A DNA stretch of 64,000 bases from JANNOG01 sp031398915 (GTDB taxonomy: Bacteria; Actinomycetota; Actinomycetes; Actinomycetales; JBBAYJ01): NCBI GenBank assembly GCA_031398915.1, contig JANNOG010000088.1:32053-96052 (forward strand), in the 5' to 3' direction. The notes beneath the pieces were generated by a model. It was not told where the DNA came from. It did not search any database and was given only the letters and a program-made list of their open reading frames with translations. Below are positions 1-8,872 of this stretch, one piece after another. The position numbers and the translations under genes are program-made. The first letter of the stretch is position 1. Every line of letters begins with the position of its first letter.

Positions 1-5
1 CACCC

Positions 6-434
6 GTGACCACCACTCCCATCCCTGCCGGGGGCGCCACATTCAGCCCACCCGCCGCATACGTCCCGCCGGTCCTGACCGACGTCGCCCTGGACCCCGA
101 GGTGCTCGCCGCCCTGCTACGCGCCAACGGCGGTGTGGCGGTCCCGGTGACGCCCACCCCGACGCCGCCGACGTTGGCTGCGGCATCCGTCGTGCCCGGC
201 GCGGTGAACGGCGTCCTCGGCACACCGGCGACCGGCTTCCCGACGACCGAAGCCGGCCCCGAGCCGACGTGGTCCCGGCCGCTCGCGGCGCCACGCGAGC
301 CCTCACGATTGCCCGTCACCGGCACCGAGGTCCTCCAATTGGTCGTCTTCGGTGGTGCCCTCGTCGCCGGGGGGGTGTTCGTCATCCGTCGGTGGCGCGG
401 GCGCCGAGCGGACCTGCCCGGAAGGCGAGCGTGA
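6..434 (+). CDS. LPXTG-type cell-wall-anchored protein, probably 5'-truncated by the window edge
   Basis: The C-terminus has a sortase sorting signal: an LPVTG motif near residue 102, a hydrophobic stretch (about residues 108-126) and a basic tail rich in Arg. Proteins of this kind are cleaved by sortase between Thr and Gly and attached to peptidoglycan. The rest is a low-complexity linker rich in Pro, Thr, Ala and Gly, as in surface-exposed stalks. No signal peptide is visible. The GTG at position 6 is therefore probably an internal Val, and the true start and any folded ectodomain lie upstream of the window. No specific function can be assigned. Confidence 0.7.
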   Translation: MTTTPIPAGGATFSPPAAYVPPVLTDVALDPEVLAALLRANGGVAVPVTPTPTPPTLAAASVVPGAVNGVLGTPATGFPTTEAGPEPTWSRPLAAPREPSRLPVTGTEVLQLVVFGGALVAGGVFVIRRWRGRRADLPGRRA

Positions 435-520
435 ACCCGACCGGGTAGTTGGGCTGCTGGTCACTCACTGCTCATCTGTTGTTCACCCACGATCGGCCGT
501 CCGGAGTGTCTACTGGCCAC

Positions 521-2209
521 ATGGCCGACCTGCCCACGCTGCCCTCCTCCGCATTCACTCCGCAGGCATTGCACGAGCACGCCCTACGCGCACCGCTCGG
601 TCGTCGCAGCTTCCTGATGGGCGGCGTGGGTGCCGCCACGGTCGCCGGCCTGAGCGTGGCGACGACCGGCCCGGCGTTCGCGGCCGAGCGTTCACCCGGT
701 CTCGACGCGGACCCGTTCACCCTGGGTGTCGCCTCTGGTGACCCACTGCCCGACGGTGTCGTGTTGTGGACCCGCCTGGCGCCCAACCCGTTGGACCCGT
801 TCGGTGGCATGCCCCAGCGCCCGGTACGGGTCGAGTGGCAGGTCCGTGACGATCACCGGGTGGTCGCCGACGGCTCGGTGCTGGCCCGCCCCGAACTGGG
901 TCACTCGGTCCACGTCGACGTGCGATGCCTGCGCCCGGGTCGCGAGTACACCTACCGGTTCCGGGTCGGTGGTTTCGTCAGCCCCGAGGGACGCGCTCGG
1001 ACTGCGCCGCGGCCAGGGTCGCGGGTCGACGCACTGACGCTGGCAGTGGTCAACTGCCAGGACTGGCAGAACGGGTTCTGGGCGGGGTACGCGGCGCTCG
1101 CGGCCGACCCGGTCGACGTCGTCGTCCATCTCGGTGACTACATCTACGAGTACGACCCGCAGCCCGCAGGCGTTCGCCAGCACAACCCGTCCGAGACAGC
1201 GGGGCTGGACCAGCTGGTCACGCTGGGCGACTACCGCACCCGCCACGCCCTCTATCGCACCGACCCCGCGCTGCAGGCCGCTCACGCCAGCGCGCCGTGG
1301 GTCGTCGTCTGGGACGACCACGAGACCGAGAACAACTACGCCGACCTCGTCGACGAGATCGACGACACGGGTGCCCGGCTTTCCGCCCCCGACGCCTTCG
1401 CCCGCCAGCGCGCCGCCGCCTACCAGGCCTACTACGAGCACATGCCGATTCGGGCTCGCTACACCGCCGGGTCACCCGACCTGCGGATCTACCGACGCTT
1501 CGACTTCGGCCGGTTGGCCCGCCTGAACATGCTGGACACCCGGCAGTACCGCACGGACCAGCCCGGTGGATTCCCTGGCGACTTCGGACTGCCGGAGGCC
1601 GGCGCCACGAACGTCGATGGCAGCCTGACCGGGCCGGAGCAGGAGGCATGGCTGACGCGGGGACTGCGCTCCTCGTCAGCCACGTGGAACCTGGTGGGGC
1701 AGCAGACACAGCTCGCGCGCACCCTGTTCCTGAACCCGATCCCGCCGAACGTGCCGCCGGTGCTGGCCAACCTCGACCAGTGGGACGGCTACGCCCCCGG
1801 CCGCCAGCGCCTCATCGACGTGCTGGCGGGTGGCGCGAACGGCAGGCGTCCGGTCGCCAACCCGGTCGTCCTCACCGGCGACATCCACTCGACATGGGTC
1901 AGCGACATCAAGCAGAACTTCGACGACCCGGCGTCGGCGACGGTGGCGACCGAGTTCGTGGCGCCCTCGGTGTCGAGTGACTTCCCGGTGGCGTTCGTGC
2001 CGGTCGTCCTCGCGTCCAACGCCGCTCTCAACCCGCACGTCAAGTACTTCGACGGGATCGGGCACGGCTACCTGAAGTTGACCGTCACCCCTGACGTGTT
2101 GACCACCGAGGTCAGGACGACGCCGATCCTGAACGATCCTGCTGCGGTGGTCGCCACCTCGGCGACGTTCGTGGTCCACGCGGGCACGCCCGGCGCCGTC
2201 CCCGCCTGA
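521..2209 (+). CDS. phoD: Tat-exported alkaline phosphatase D (PhoD family)
   Basis: A 562-residue PhoD-type metallophosphoesterase, expected to release phosphate from phosphomono- and diesters outside the membrane. A twin-arginine signal lies near the N-terminus (RRSFLM at about residues 28-33), followed by a hydrophobic segment ending near AFA. The mature protein has the PhoD N-terminal domain and then the metallophosphatase domain. Metal-binding motifs are visible as HLGDYIYEY, WDDHETENN and TGDIHSTW. I chose the ATG at 521 over the in-frame GTG at 449 because it places the twin-arginine motif at a normal distance and the preceding residues look non-coding. PhoD enzymes usually carry Fe/Ca metal centres. 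No Pho-box is evident. Confidence 0.9.
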   Translation: MADLPTLPSSAFTPQALHEHALRAPLGRRSFLMGGVGAATVAGLSVATTGPAFAAERSPGLDADPFTLGVASGDPLPDGVVLWTRLAPNPLDPFGGMPQRPVRVEWQVRDDHRVVADGSVLARPELGHSVHVDVRCLRPGREYTYRFRVGGFVSPEGRARTAPRPGSRVDALTLAVVNCQDWQNGFWAGYAALAADPVDVVVHLGDYIYEYDPQPAGVRQHNPSETAGLDQLVTLGDYRTRHALYRTDPALQAAHASAPWVVVWDDHETENNYADLVDEIDDTGARLSAPDAFARQRAAAYQAYYEHMPIRARYTAGSPDLRIYRRFDFGRLARLNMLDTRQYRTDQPGGFPGDFGLPEAGATNVDGSLTGPEQEAWLTRGLRSSSATWNLVGQQTQLARTLFLNPIPPNVPPVLANLDQWDGYAPGRQRLIDVLAGGANGRRPVANPVVLTGDIHSTWVSDIKQNFDDPASATVATEFVAPSVSSDFPVAFVPVVLASNAALNPHVKYFDGIGHGYLKLTVTPDVLTTEVRTTPILNDPAAVVATSATFVVHAGTPGAVPA

Positions 2210-2258
2210 CGCGTGCCCGCCTGACCCGCGTGCGGTGCTGGATGGGCGGGACGCACAG

Positions 2259-2966
2259 TCAGGCGAACAAGGGCGGCAGGACGAACAGCATCGCCGCGGA
2301 CCACGTGATGTGGGTGAGGATCGGTCCGAGGATCCCGCCACTCGCCCGCCGCTGAAGTCCCAGGACCGTGCCCAGCGCCAACGCCGCGAAGACCAGCATC
2401 GGGTTGGCGGTGGCGAGAGTGGCGACGGCGTACACCACGGTCGAGATGACGACCGGGTGGCGCCGGCCGATTGCCGCGAACAGTCCACCGCGGAAGAAGA
2501 CCTCCTCGGCGATCCCGTTCACCAGGGTCACCAACGCGATCAGCGGCAGGTAGCCCTGGTTGGCGTGAGCCAGGACATCGTCCACATAGCCCGCCAGCAA
2601 CGGGATCTGCCGAACGATCAGGGCGCCGCCGACGAACACCGCGCCGGCCAGGACACCCAGCGTGATGGGGGTGACGATGGGCCGACGCAGGCCCCCGCGG
2701 AACGAGATGTACCCCAGGTGCAACGGCCCGGACACCACCCCGCCGAGCACCCAGGTGGCCGCCACCGACAGGGTCAACGGGTAGAAGCTGGGGTCTCCGG
2801 GGCGCACTCCCAACGAGATCCCCAACAGCACCGCCCCGACCACCAGGACCAGGGCCGCGACCACCCGGCGACGCCTGAACTCGTGGTCAGGCTGCGTGTG
2901 GTCTCGTTCGACCTTGTCGATCAATGCCGGAGACAGCGCTGCCACCACCCGCGAACGCCAGGTCAC
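2259..2966 (-). CDS. CPBP-family (CAAX-like) intramembrane metalloprotease
   Basis: A 235-residue membrane protein with about six to eight hydrophobic segments. The CPBP/Abi signature is present: EEVFFRG at residues 154-160 and a later His in THITW near residue 222, the residues expected to bind the catalytic zinc. Bacterial members cleave membrane substrates or protect against bacteriocins, but most actinobacterial copies have no known substrate. The start overlaps the stop of the upstream SDR gene by 4 bases (ATGA), so the two are translationally coupled. Confidence 0.85.
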   Translation of the reverse strand: MTWRSRVVAALSPALIDKVERDHTQPDHEFRRRRVVAALVLVVGAVLLGISLGVRPGDPSFYPLTLSVAATWVLGGVVSGPLHLGYISFRGGLRRPIVTPITLGVLAGAVFVGGALIVRQIPLLAGYVDDVLAHANQGYLPLIALVTLVNGIAEEVFFRGGLFAAIGRRHPVVISTVVYAVATLATANPMLVFAALALGTVLGLQRRASGGILGPILTHITWSAAMLFVLPPLFA

Positions 2967-3877
2967 GGCGCGCCGCCGTCGGGTGCCGCCGCCGCAGCCC
3001 GGTCGGCAAGGGCCTGGCGGACCGCGTCGTCGTATCCCAGCGGAACCTCGGGAACCAGGGCGGTGATGTCCGAATCCCGCGCCACCATCTCGTTGGTCAT
3101 CGAGTCGACCAGGTTGCGGGCCGTGGCGAGGTCGACGTCAGTGACGAAGGCCAGCCAGTACGACGAGAGCCGAGGCGTGAGCAGGGGCACCCGAATGCGC
3201 GGCAGTCGCTTTCCCTGCACGGCGGCTGCGCGCTGCAACATATCGACGTAACGCAGTACCTCGGGCCCGCCGATATCGAAGGCGCGACCCATGGCGTCGG
3301 CGTTTCCGAGCACACCCACCAGGTACCTGACGACGTCGACCAGGGCTACCGGCTGGGTTCGGGTGTCCACCCACTTGGGAGTGATCATCAGTGGGAGATG
3401 GTCGACCAGCTGGCGGGTGATCTCCCACGATATGCCGCCATGACCGACCACGACGGCGGCTCGCAGTGTGGTCACGGGCACGCCCGCCTCACTCAGGAGG
3501 TGCTCGACCTCACGTCGCGATCGCAGGTGAGGCGACAGATCGTCGTCGTCACGCCCCAGACCTCCGAGGTAGATGATCTGCTCGACGCCGGCGGCAGCGG
3601 CTGCAGCCCCGAAGTTGCGGGCAGCCTGTGCGTCCTTGTCCTCGAAATCTGGCGAGTCCAACGAATGGACCAGGTAGTAGGCAGCCTGTACCCCGGTCAG
3701 GACCCGGGCCAGCGAGTCGGGATCGGCTGCGTCGCCGAGTACGGGTTCGCCGGCTCCTCGATAGTCGTCCGGGTTGCGTGTCATCGCCATGACCCGGTGA
3801 CCATCGCCCAGCAGAGCCGGACACAAGCTGGAGCCGACGAAGCCGGAGGCACCGGCCACGAGCACTGTCCGATTCAT
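2963..3877 (-). CDS. NAD(P)H-binding atypical SDR (NmrA-like) protein
   Basis: A 304-residue Rossmann-fold protein opening with VLVAGASGFVGSSL, the GxxGxxG nucleotide-binding motif of atypical short-chain dehydrogenases. A conserved YYLVHSL stretch near residue 88 is typical of the subfamily annotated as NAD(P)H-binding or nucleoside-diphosphate-sugar epimerase-like proteins. No canonical YxxxK catalytic pair stands out, so it may bind NAD(P)H as a sensor or act as a reductase of unknown substrate. It is the first gene of a two-gene unit with the CPBP protease and is divergent from the PPOX gene, with about 20 bases between their starts. Confidence 0.8.
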   Translation of the reverse strand: MNRTVLVAGASGFVGSSLCPALLGDGHRVMAMTRNPDDYRGAGEPVLGDAADPDSLARVLTGVQAAYYLVHSLDSPDFEDKDAQAARNFGAAAAAAGVEQIIYLGGLGRDDDDLSPHLRSRREVEHLLSEAGVPVTTLRAAVVVGHGGISWEITRQLVDHLPLMITPKWVDTRTQPVALVDVVRYLVGVLGNADAMGRAFDIGGPEVLRYVDMLQRAAAVQGKRLPRIRVPLLTPRLSSYWLAFVTDVDLATARNLVDSMTNEMVARDSDITALVPEVPLGYDDAVRQALADRAAAAAPDGGAP

Positions 3878-3897
3878 ACCGTTGATCCTGCACTAGC

Positions 3898-4311
3898 GTG
3901 AGCCATATGAGTGAGGTTCTCGCCACCCTCGGTCGCCAGCGTTACATCAGCCTGACCACGTTCAAGCGGGACGGCACGGCGGTGGCGACGCCGGTGTGGT
4001 TGGCCACCGACGGCGCGGCATTGGTGGTGACCACGTTCCTGAATACCGGCAAGGTCAAGCGCATCCGTCACACCCCCAGGGTGACGATGGCGCCATGCGA
4101 CATGCGAGGCAGGGTGCCCGACGGTGCGCCCAGCACGGTGGGGACCGCCACCATCGTCGCCGACCCTGCGGAGTCGGAGCGGATCGCGTCGCTGGTCACG
4201 CGTCGCTACCCGGTCCTGGGGCGACTCCTGCCGCTGATCGAGCGCGTGCGCGGATCGAACGCCGGCCCTCGGGTCGGTCTGCGGATCACGCTCGCAGCCC
4301 CTGCCGGCTAG
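3898..4311 (+). CDS. PPOX-class F420-dependent oxidoreductase
   Basis: A 137-residue split-barrel flavin/deazaflavin-binding protein. The pattern RYISLTTFKRDGTAVATPVW followed by a strand and NTGKVKRIRHTPRV is typical of actinobacterial PPOX-class F420H2-dependent reductases. These transfer hydride to quinones, biliverdin or xenobiotics. The physiological substrate cannot be read from sequence. A GTG start at 3898 is assumed, and an in-frame ATG lies at 3907. The 3' end overlaps the convergent VWA gene by 4 bases. Confidence 0.82.
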   Translation: MSHMSEVLATLGRQRYISLTTFKRDGTAVATPVWLATDGAALVVTTFLNTGKVKRIRHTPRVTMAPCDMRGRVPDGAPSTVGTATIVADPAESERIASLVTRRYPVLGRLLPLIERVRGSNAGPRVGLRITLAAPAG

Positions 4312-5981
4312 CCACGGGCGCTCAGCGCGGCCAGCAGGACACCAGCCAGGGCTGACGGGTCCGTCGCGTCCACCGCTTGCGACGGGCCACGCGCGCCGGC
4401 GCTCGCCGCGATCGCCTGCAACGTCGCCAGGTCGGCATCCGGGCCGAAGGCGACGGCCACCAGGCCCACGGGACGGGCAGGGTCGCCGCCGGATTGCAGC
4501 TCGGCGGTCAACGCCTCCAACGTCAGCCCCGTCGAGTCCTCGTTCTCACCGTCCGTGATCAGCGCCACGCTGGTTACCACGTCCGGGTCCCATTCCGCCT
4601 CCGCTGCATCCATCGCCGCAAGCGTGACGTCGTACAGGGAGGTCCCACCGGGTACCAGTCGGCCGGGCAGCCCCGCGACGCCGGCACCGAGAGCGGCTCG
4701 CGCGTCCGTCTCGCCGACCGCCGCGTCCAGCTGAGTGATCGGCAGGGCGATCGAGTAGTCCTGCTCACCTTCCAACCGGGAGGCGAACACCCAGAACCCG
4801 ACCCGCGAAGAATCCGGTAGCAGGACCAGTGCGTTGGCCAGGGCCTGGCTGGCGACGTCGGCCCTGGTCACTCCCGGAGAGACCTCGGCCAGCATGGATG
4901 TCGAGACGTCCACCACCACCAGGATCTGCGACGGCTTGGCCAACACGTCGAGTTCGGCGGTGAGCGCGCCCAGATCGGCGGCCGGGATCGTGGTGAGAGC
5001 AGCCGGGTCGGTCGCCGCCGCCTCCAGGCCCGCAGTGGCGGCGGCGTCGAGCCCGGCTGCCGACAACAGGCCGGCCGTGATCTCGTCGACGAGCGCCGTG
5101 GCGGCGGGAGTGCGGTCCTCGACGCCGACCACGACGGGATAGTCCAGGATCGCGCTGCCCCCGATCGGCGTGACCTCGATCAGCCCTGGGCGGTTGACGG
5201 TCTCGGTGGCCCGCCGTAAGGCGGCCGCGCCCGAGACGACGACGGGTCCGATTGGGGTGGTGGATTCGACGGTGGCGACCAGTCCAGCCTCGGTCGAGGT
5301 GACGGTGGCCCGTTGCTGCGCGAGCACGACGGCGGCGGTCAATCGGCGCGCCACGGCCGGATCACCCGCGGTGGCAGCTCTGGCCAGGCTGAGCGCGAGC
5401 AGCGAGGGCGCGTGGTTACGGACGTCGGGAACTGCCAGGCCGTGTCCAGACGAGAGCAGTGCCGGCCACGAGGGCGGCGAGGCCGTCCATCCGGCGGCGT
5501 CGGGGGAGGCGCCGTTCGCGGCGACGACGACCGGGGTCGAGCCGAAACTGCCGGCGACCTCCACCTGTGCCCCGGCTGCCTGTGCCTGGGCCACCCACAG
5601 CGACGAGTCCGGGATCCAGATGTCAGGAATGGTCGTGCCGACGGCGGCGGTGCGGGAGACCTCGGCAGGCTCCGCCGAGACGACCTGGGTACGGATGCAG
5701 TCGCTGTCCGTCCTCTCGGCCAGATCCGAGACGAAGAACCGGACAGCCTCCTGGATCTCGGGAGCGGGCGCGATCGTGACGATCTCGGGGTCGGCACAGG
5801 GGACGGTCAGACGGTCGTCCTGGCTGGTCGCGCCGGTGAACGGCTGTCGACTGGCCACGGCATACCCGGCGCCTGCGATGGCCACCACGACCACCGAGAT
5901 CGCTGCGATCCACACGCCCACTCGGCGACCGCTGCGCCGCGGGGGCGAGAGCGGTGGCAGGTCGAGTGCGTGCCGGGCCAC
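4308..5981 (-). CDS. Membrane-anchored solute-binding-like + VWA domain protein
   Basis: The N-terminus is cytoplasmic and basic, followed by one transmembrane helix (VWIAAISVVVVAIAGAGYAV). An extracellular region resembling a type-2 substrate-binding fold comes next (about residues 60-320, with an IPDIWIPDSSLWV segment). A C-terminal von Willebrand factor A domain carries an intact MIDAS motif, DVSTSM, near residue 360, and a second motif GGTSLYD. Such proteins are often annotated 'substrate-binding and VWA domain-containing' and are thought to bind metal and protein or ligand at the cell surface. There is no ATG. GTG codons at 6035, 5996 and 5981 are all possible, and I took the one nearest the membrane helix. 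It is divergent from dnaK. Confidence 0.72.
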   Translation of the reverse strand: MARHALDLPPLSPPRRSGRRVGVWIAAISVVVVAIAGAGYAVASRQPFTGATSQDDRLTVPCADPEIVTIAPAPEIQEAVRFFVSDLAERTDSDCIRTQVVSAEPAEVSRTAAVGTTIPDIWIPDSSLWVAQAQAAGAQVEVAGSFGSTPVVVAANGASPDAAGWTASPPSWPALLSSGHGLAVPDVRNHAPSLLALSLARAATAGDPAVARRLTAAVVLAQQRATVTSTEAGLVATVESTTPIGPVVVSGAAALRRATETVNRPGLIEVTPIGGSAILDYPVVVGVEDRTPAATALVDEITAGLLSAAGLDAAATAGLEAAATDPAALTTIPAADLGALTAELDVLAKPSQILVVVDVSTSMLAEVSPGVTRADVASQALANALVLLPDSSRVGFWVFASRLEGEQDYSIALPITQLDAAVGETDARAALGAGVAGLPGRLVPGGTSLYDVTLAAMDAAEAEWDPDVVTSVALITDGENEDSTGLTLEALTAELQSGGDPARPVGLVAVAFGPDADLATLQAIAASAGARGPSQAVDATDPSALAGVLLAALSARG

Positions 5982-6047
5982 GCGGCATGGTCCCACTGCC
6001 CGTTGGGTGTTGAAAAGGTGCCCCGCAATACACACTGTGTCCGGCAG

Positions 6048-6094
6048 GCTGAGTCGATCCCGCTCAAGTTCAACTTGACACGGTGGGGCTCAAG
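6048..6094. promoter_or_regulatory. dnaK promoter with two HAIR-like HspR operators
   Basis: Two copies of the HspR-associated inverted repeat (consensus CTTGAGT-N7-ACTCAAG) lie 26 bases apart. The first has arms GCTGAGT (6048-6054) and GCTCAAG (6062-6068). The second has arms CTTGACA (6074-6080) and GCTCAAG (6088-6094). Each has a 7-base spacer and 11 of 14 consensus bases. A perfect -35 hexamer TTGACA (6075-6080) sits inside the second site, so a bound repressor would cover the promoter. The -10 is weak (around 6098-6103). The hspR gene is the last gene of the operon, consistent with autoregulation. Confidence 0.75.
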
Positions 6095-6140
6095 GCGCAT
6101 GGTTGCCCACGAATATCCATCACTCGCAGGAGGAACCACC

Positions 6141-8003
6141 ATGGCCCGTGCAGTCGGTATCGACCTCGGAACGACCAACTCGGTCGTCGCCGTCCTTGAA
6201 GGTGGCGAGCCCGGTGTGGTCGCCAACGCCGAGGGGGGTCGCACCACTCCCAGCGTGGTCGCCTTCGCCAAGAACGGCGACGTGCTGGTCGGCGAGATCG
6301 CCAAGCGCCAGGCGGTGACGAACGTCGATCGGACGATCCGCTCAGTCAAGCGCCACATGGGCACGGACTGGACGACCGACATCGACGGCAAGGCCTACAC
6401 GCCGCAGGAGATCAGCGCCCGCGTGCTGCAGAAGCTCAAGCGCGACGCCGAGTCCTACCTCGGCGACACCGTCACCGACGCGGTCATCACCGTTCCCGCC
6501 TACTTCAACGACGCCCAGCGCCAGGCGACGAAAGAGGCCGGCGAGATCGCGGGCCTCAACGTGCTGCGCATCATCAACGAGCCGACGGCCGCGGCGCTCG
6601 CCTACGGCCTCGACAAGGGCAAGGAGGACGAGCTCATCCTCGTCTTCGACCTCGGTGGCGGCACCTTCGACGTGTCGCTGTTGGAGGTGGGCAAGGACGA
6701 CGACGGGTTCTCGACCATCCAGGTGCGCTCGACGTCGGGTGACAACCACCTCGGTGGCGACGACTGGGACGACGCGATCGTCAACCACCTGCTCAACAAG
6801 GTCAAGATGTCGACCGGTGTCGACCTGGCCAAGGACAAGATCGCCATGCAGCGGCTTCGCGAGGGCGCCGAGCAGGCAAAGAAGGAGCTCTCCAGCTCGA
6901 CCTCGACGTCGATCTCGCTGCAGTACCTGTCCATGACCGAGAACGGTCCGGTCCACCTCGACGAGCAGCTCACTCGCGCCCAGTTCGAGCAGATGACGTC
7001 CTCGCTGCTGGAGCGGACCAAGGCGCCGTTCCGCCAGGTCATCGCCGACGCCGGGATCAAGGTGTCCGAGATCGACCACATCGTGCTGGTCGGAGGCTCG
7101 ACCCGGATGCCCGCCGTCACAGATGTGGTGCGCGAGCTGACCGGCGGCAAAGAGCCCAACAAGGGCGTCAACCCCGACGAGGTCGTCGCGGTCGGCGCGG
7201 CCCTGCAGGCCGGTGTACTGAAGGGCGACCGCAAGGACGTCCTGCTCATCGATGTCACCCCGCTCAGCCTCGGTATCGAGACCAAGGGCGGGCTGATGAC
7301 CAAGCTCATCGAGCGCAACACGGCCATCCCGACCAAGCGCTCAGAGGTGTTCACCACCGCCGACGACAACCAGCCCTCGGTACTCATCCAGGTGTTCCAG
7401 GGCGAGCGCGAACTGGCGCAGCACAACAAGCCGCTGGGCACGTTCGAGCTGACCGGCATCGCCCCGGCACCGCGGGGCATCCCGCAGATCGAGGTCACGT
7501 TCGACATCGACGCCAACGGCATCGTGCACGTCTCGGCCAAGGACCGCGGCACCGGTAAGGAGCAGTCGATGACGATCTCGGGCGGCTCGGCGCTGCCCAA
7601 GGACGAGATCGACCGGATGGTCCGCGAGGCCGAGGCACACGCCGAAGAGGACCGCGCCCGGCGTGAGGAGGCCGAGACCCGCAACACCGGCGAGCAACTC
7701 GTATACCAGACGCAGAAGTTCCTGGCTGACAATGCTGACAAGATTCCGGCCGACGCCAAGGCCGAGGTGGACGAGGCCATGTCCGAGCTCACCGGGGCGC
7801 TGGGTGGCAGCGACAGCGCCGCCATGCGCGCGGCGATCGACAAGGTCAACGCGGCCAGCCAGAAGTTGGGGGCCGCCATGTACGCGGCCAGCTCGACCGA
7901 GGGTCAGGAAGGCGCAGCCGGATCAGCTGACGGTGCGTCTGCCACCACATCGGACGAGGACGTGGTCGACGCTGAAGTGGTGGACGAGGACGACCGCAAA
8001 TGA
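6141..8003 (+). CDS. dnaK: Molecular chaperone DnaK (Hsp70)
   Basis: A 620-residue Hsp70. It begins with the ATPase signature GIDLGTTNSVV and contains VFDLGGGTFDVSLLEV and IVLVGGSTRMPAV, followed by the substrate-binding domain and an acidic, Ala-rich tail ending EDDRK. DnaK folds and refolds client proteins through ATP cycles driven by DnaJ and GrpE. The ATG at 6141 is preceded by GCAGGAGG at 6126-6133. An in-frame upstream extension exists but lacks any Hsp70 sequence. The stop overlaps the grpE start by 4 bases. Expression is probably repressed by HspR through the sites just upstream. Confidence 0.98.
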   Translation: MARAVGIDLGTTNSVVAVLEGGEPGVVANAEGGRTTPSVVAFAKNGDVLVGEIAKRQAVTNVDRTIRSVKRHMGTDWTTDIDGKAYTPQEISARVLQKLKRDAESYLGDTVTDAVITVPAYFNDAQRQATKEAGEIAGLNVLRIINEPTAAALAYGLDKGKEDELILVFDLGGGTFDVSLLEVGKDDDGFSTIQVRSTSGDNHLGGDDWDDAIVNHLLNKVKMSTGVDLAKDKIAMQRLREGAEQAKKELSSSTSTSISLQYLSMTENGPVHLDEQLTRAQFEQMTSSLLERTKAPFRQVIADAGIKVSEIDHIVLVGGSTRMPAVTDVVRELTGGKEPNKGVNPDEVVAVGAALQAGVLKGDRKDVLLIDVTPLSLGIETKGGLMTKLIERNTAIPTKRSEVFTTADDNQPSVLIQVFQGERELAQHNKPLGTFELTGIAPAPRGIPQIEVTFDIDANGIVHVSAKDRGTGKEQSMTISGGSALPKDEIDRMVREAEAHAEEDRARREEAETRNTGEQLVYQTQKFLADNADKIPADAKAEVDEAMSELTGALGGSDSAAMRAAIDKVNAASQKLGAAMYAASSTEGQEGAAGSADGASATTSDEDVVDAEVVDEDDRK

Positions 8004-8587
8004 GTGGCCCACGACACGCTGAGGATCCAGGCGAGGGTGGCGCCCCCACCCCACTCGACGGTGACGTTGATACGGCGTCCGGCGTCGACGGCGACCCCGG
8101 CATCGAGTTGGCTGCCGAAACGCTCGTCCTGGGCTCGGGTGATCTGCTGAGTGACACGCTCACGCTGGCCGAGACCCGCCTGGCCGATCTGCAGCGCGAG
8201 CGAGCCGAGTTCGTCAACTTCCGACGTCGGACCGAGCGCGACATCGCGGCGGCTCGATCGGCGGGCGTGGCCGGGATCGTCGAGGGTCTGTTGCCGGTCC
8301 TCGACGACATCTCCCTGGCCCGCACGCACGGCGACCTGGACGGGACCCCGTTCGCGGCCATCGCCGACAAGCTCGACGCCATCCTCGCCCGGTTCGGCGT
8401 CGAGGCGTTCGGTCAGGTCGGTGACGCGTTCGACCCGGCCGTCCACGAGGCCCTACTGCACGAAGCACTCCCCGACGAGCACGCCGGATCGACGGTCGCC
8501 GTGGCCACGAAGATCCTCCAGCCGGGGTACCGCCTGGGTGAACGGGTACTCCGCCCGGCCCGGGTGGCCGTGGCCGACCCGAGCTGA
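8000..8587 (+). CDS. grpE: Nucleotide exchange factor GrpE
   Basis: A 195-residue GrpE: acidic N-terminus, a long coiled-coil region (LAETRLADLQRERAEFVNFR) and the C-terminal beta domain with the family-typical FDPAVHEAL and KILQPGYRLGERVLRPARV. It releases ADP from DnaK and acts as a thermosensor in the chaperone cycle. Translation is coupled to dnaK by an ATGA overlap. Unlike the usual tight operon, dnaJ does not follow directly. About 285 bases of debris intervene. Confidence 0.96.
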   Translation: MSGPRHAEDPGEGGAPTPLDGDVDTASGVDGDPGIELAAETLVLGSGDLLSDTLTLAETRLADLQRERAEFVNFRRRTERDIAAARSAGVAGIVEGLLPVLDDISLARTHGDLDGTPFAAIADKLDAILARFGVEAFGQVGDAFDPAVHEALLHEALPDEHAGSTVAVATKILQPGYRLGERVLRPARVAVADPS

Positions 8588-8630
8588 GCGTCGTGCCAGG
8601 AGGTCGCGGGGTACAGCGCGTCGGACAACA

Positions 8631-8822
8631 GCCGACCCAGTACGTCATGCCGCCCGTAGGGATGGTGAAGCCGACGTCATTGAGGCCCTGGAACAGTTGG
8701 GCACCCGCGACGTGAGTGCCGTCCTCGTTGCCGACGACAGCGGCGATCGCCACCTTGCCGTAGGTGAGCGGTCGTCCATCGTCGTCGGACTCCGACAGTT
8801 CGGCGGCCACAACTCGGCTCGT
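8631..8822 (-). pseudogene. Antisense fossil of an NAD(P)H-dependent flavin (FMN) reductase
   Basis: Reading the minus strand from about 8822 down to 8631 gives a coherent peptide that contains GRPLTYGKVAIAAVVGNEDG followed by LFQGLNDVGFTIP and TYWVG. This matches the internal region of actinobacterial flavodoxin-fold NADPH-dependent FMN reductases as I know them. There is no N-terminal flavodoxin motif upstream and the frame becomes unrelated after TYWVG, so only about 60 codons remain. The fragment lies between grpE and dnaJ on the opposite strand, so an intact gene or part of one was once inserted there. It is not expected to be functional. Confidence 0.55.
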
Positions 8823-8872
8823 GGCGCCAGAATTGACAGAACCCGACGCAACATCGAACCCTTGGACGCCTC

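Noticed and set aside
2210..2258. A terminator between phoD and the convergent protease gene
   Set aside because: Only short, imperfect GC-rich complementarity (around GCCCGCC/GGGCGGG) is present, not enough to support a feature.
6602..7879. A 425-codon open frame on the minus strand opposite dnaK
   Set aside because: It is fully antisense to a conserved gene and results from high third-position GC. The Ser-rich translation matches no family.
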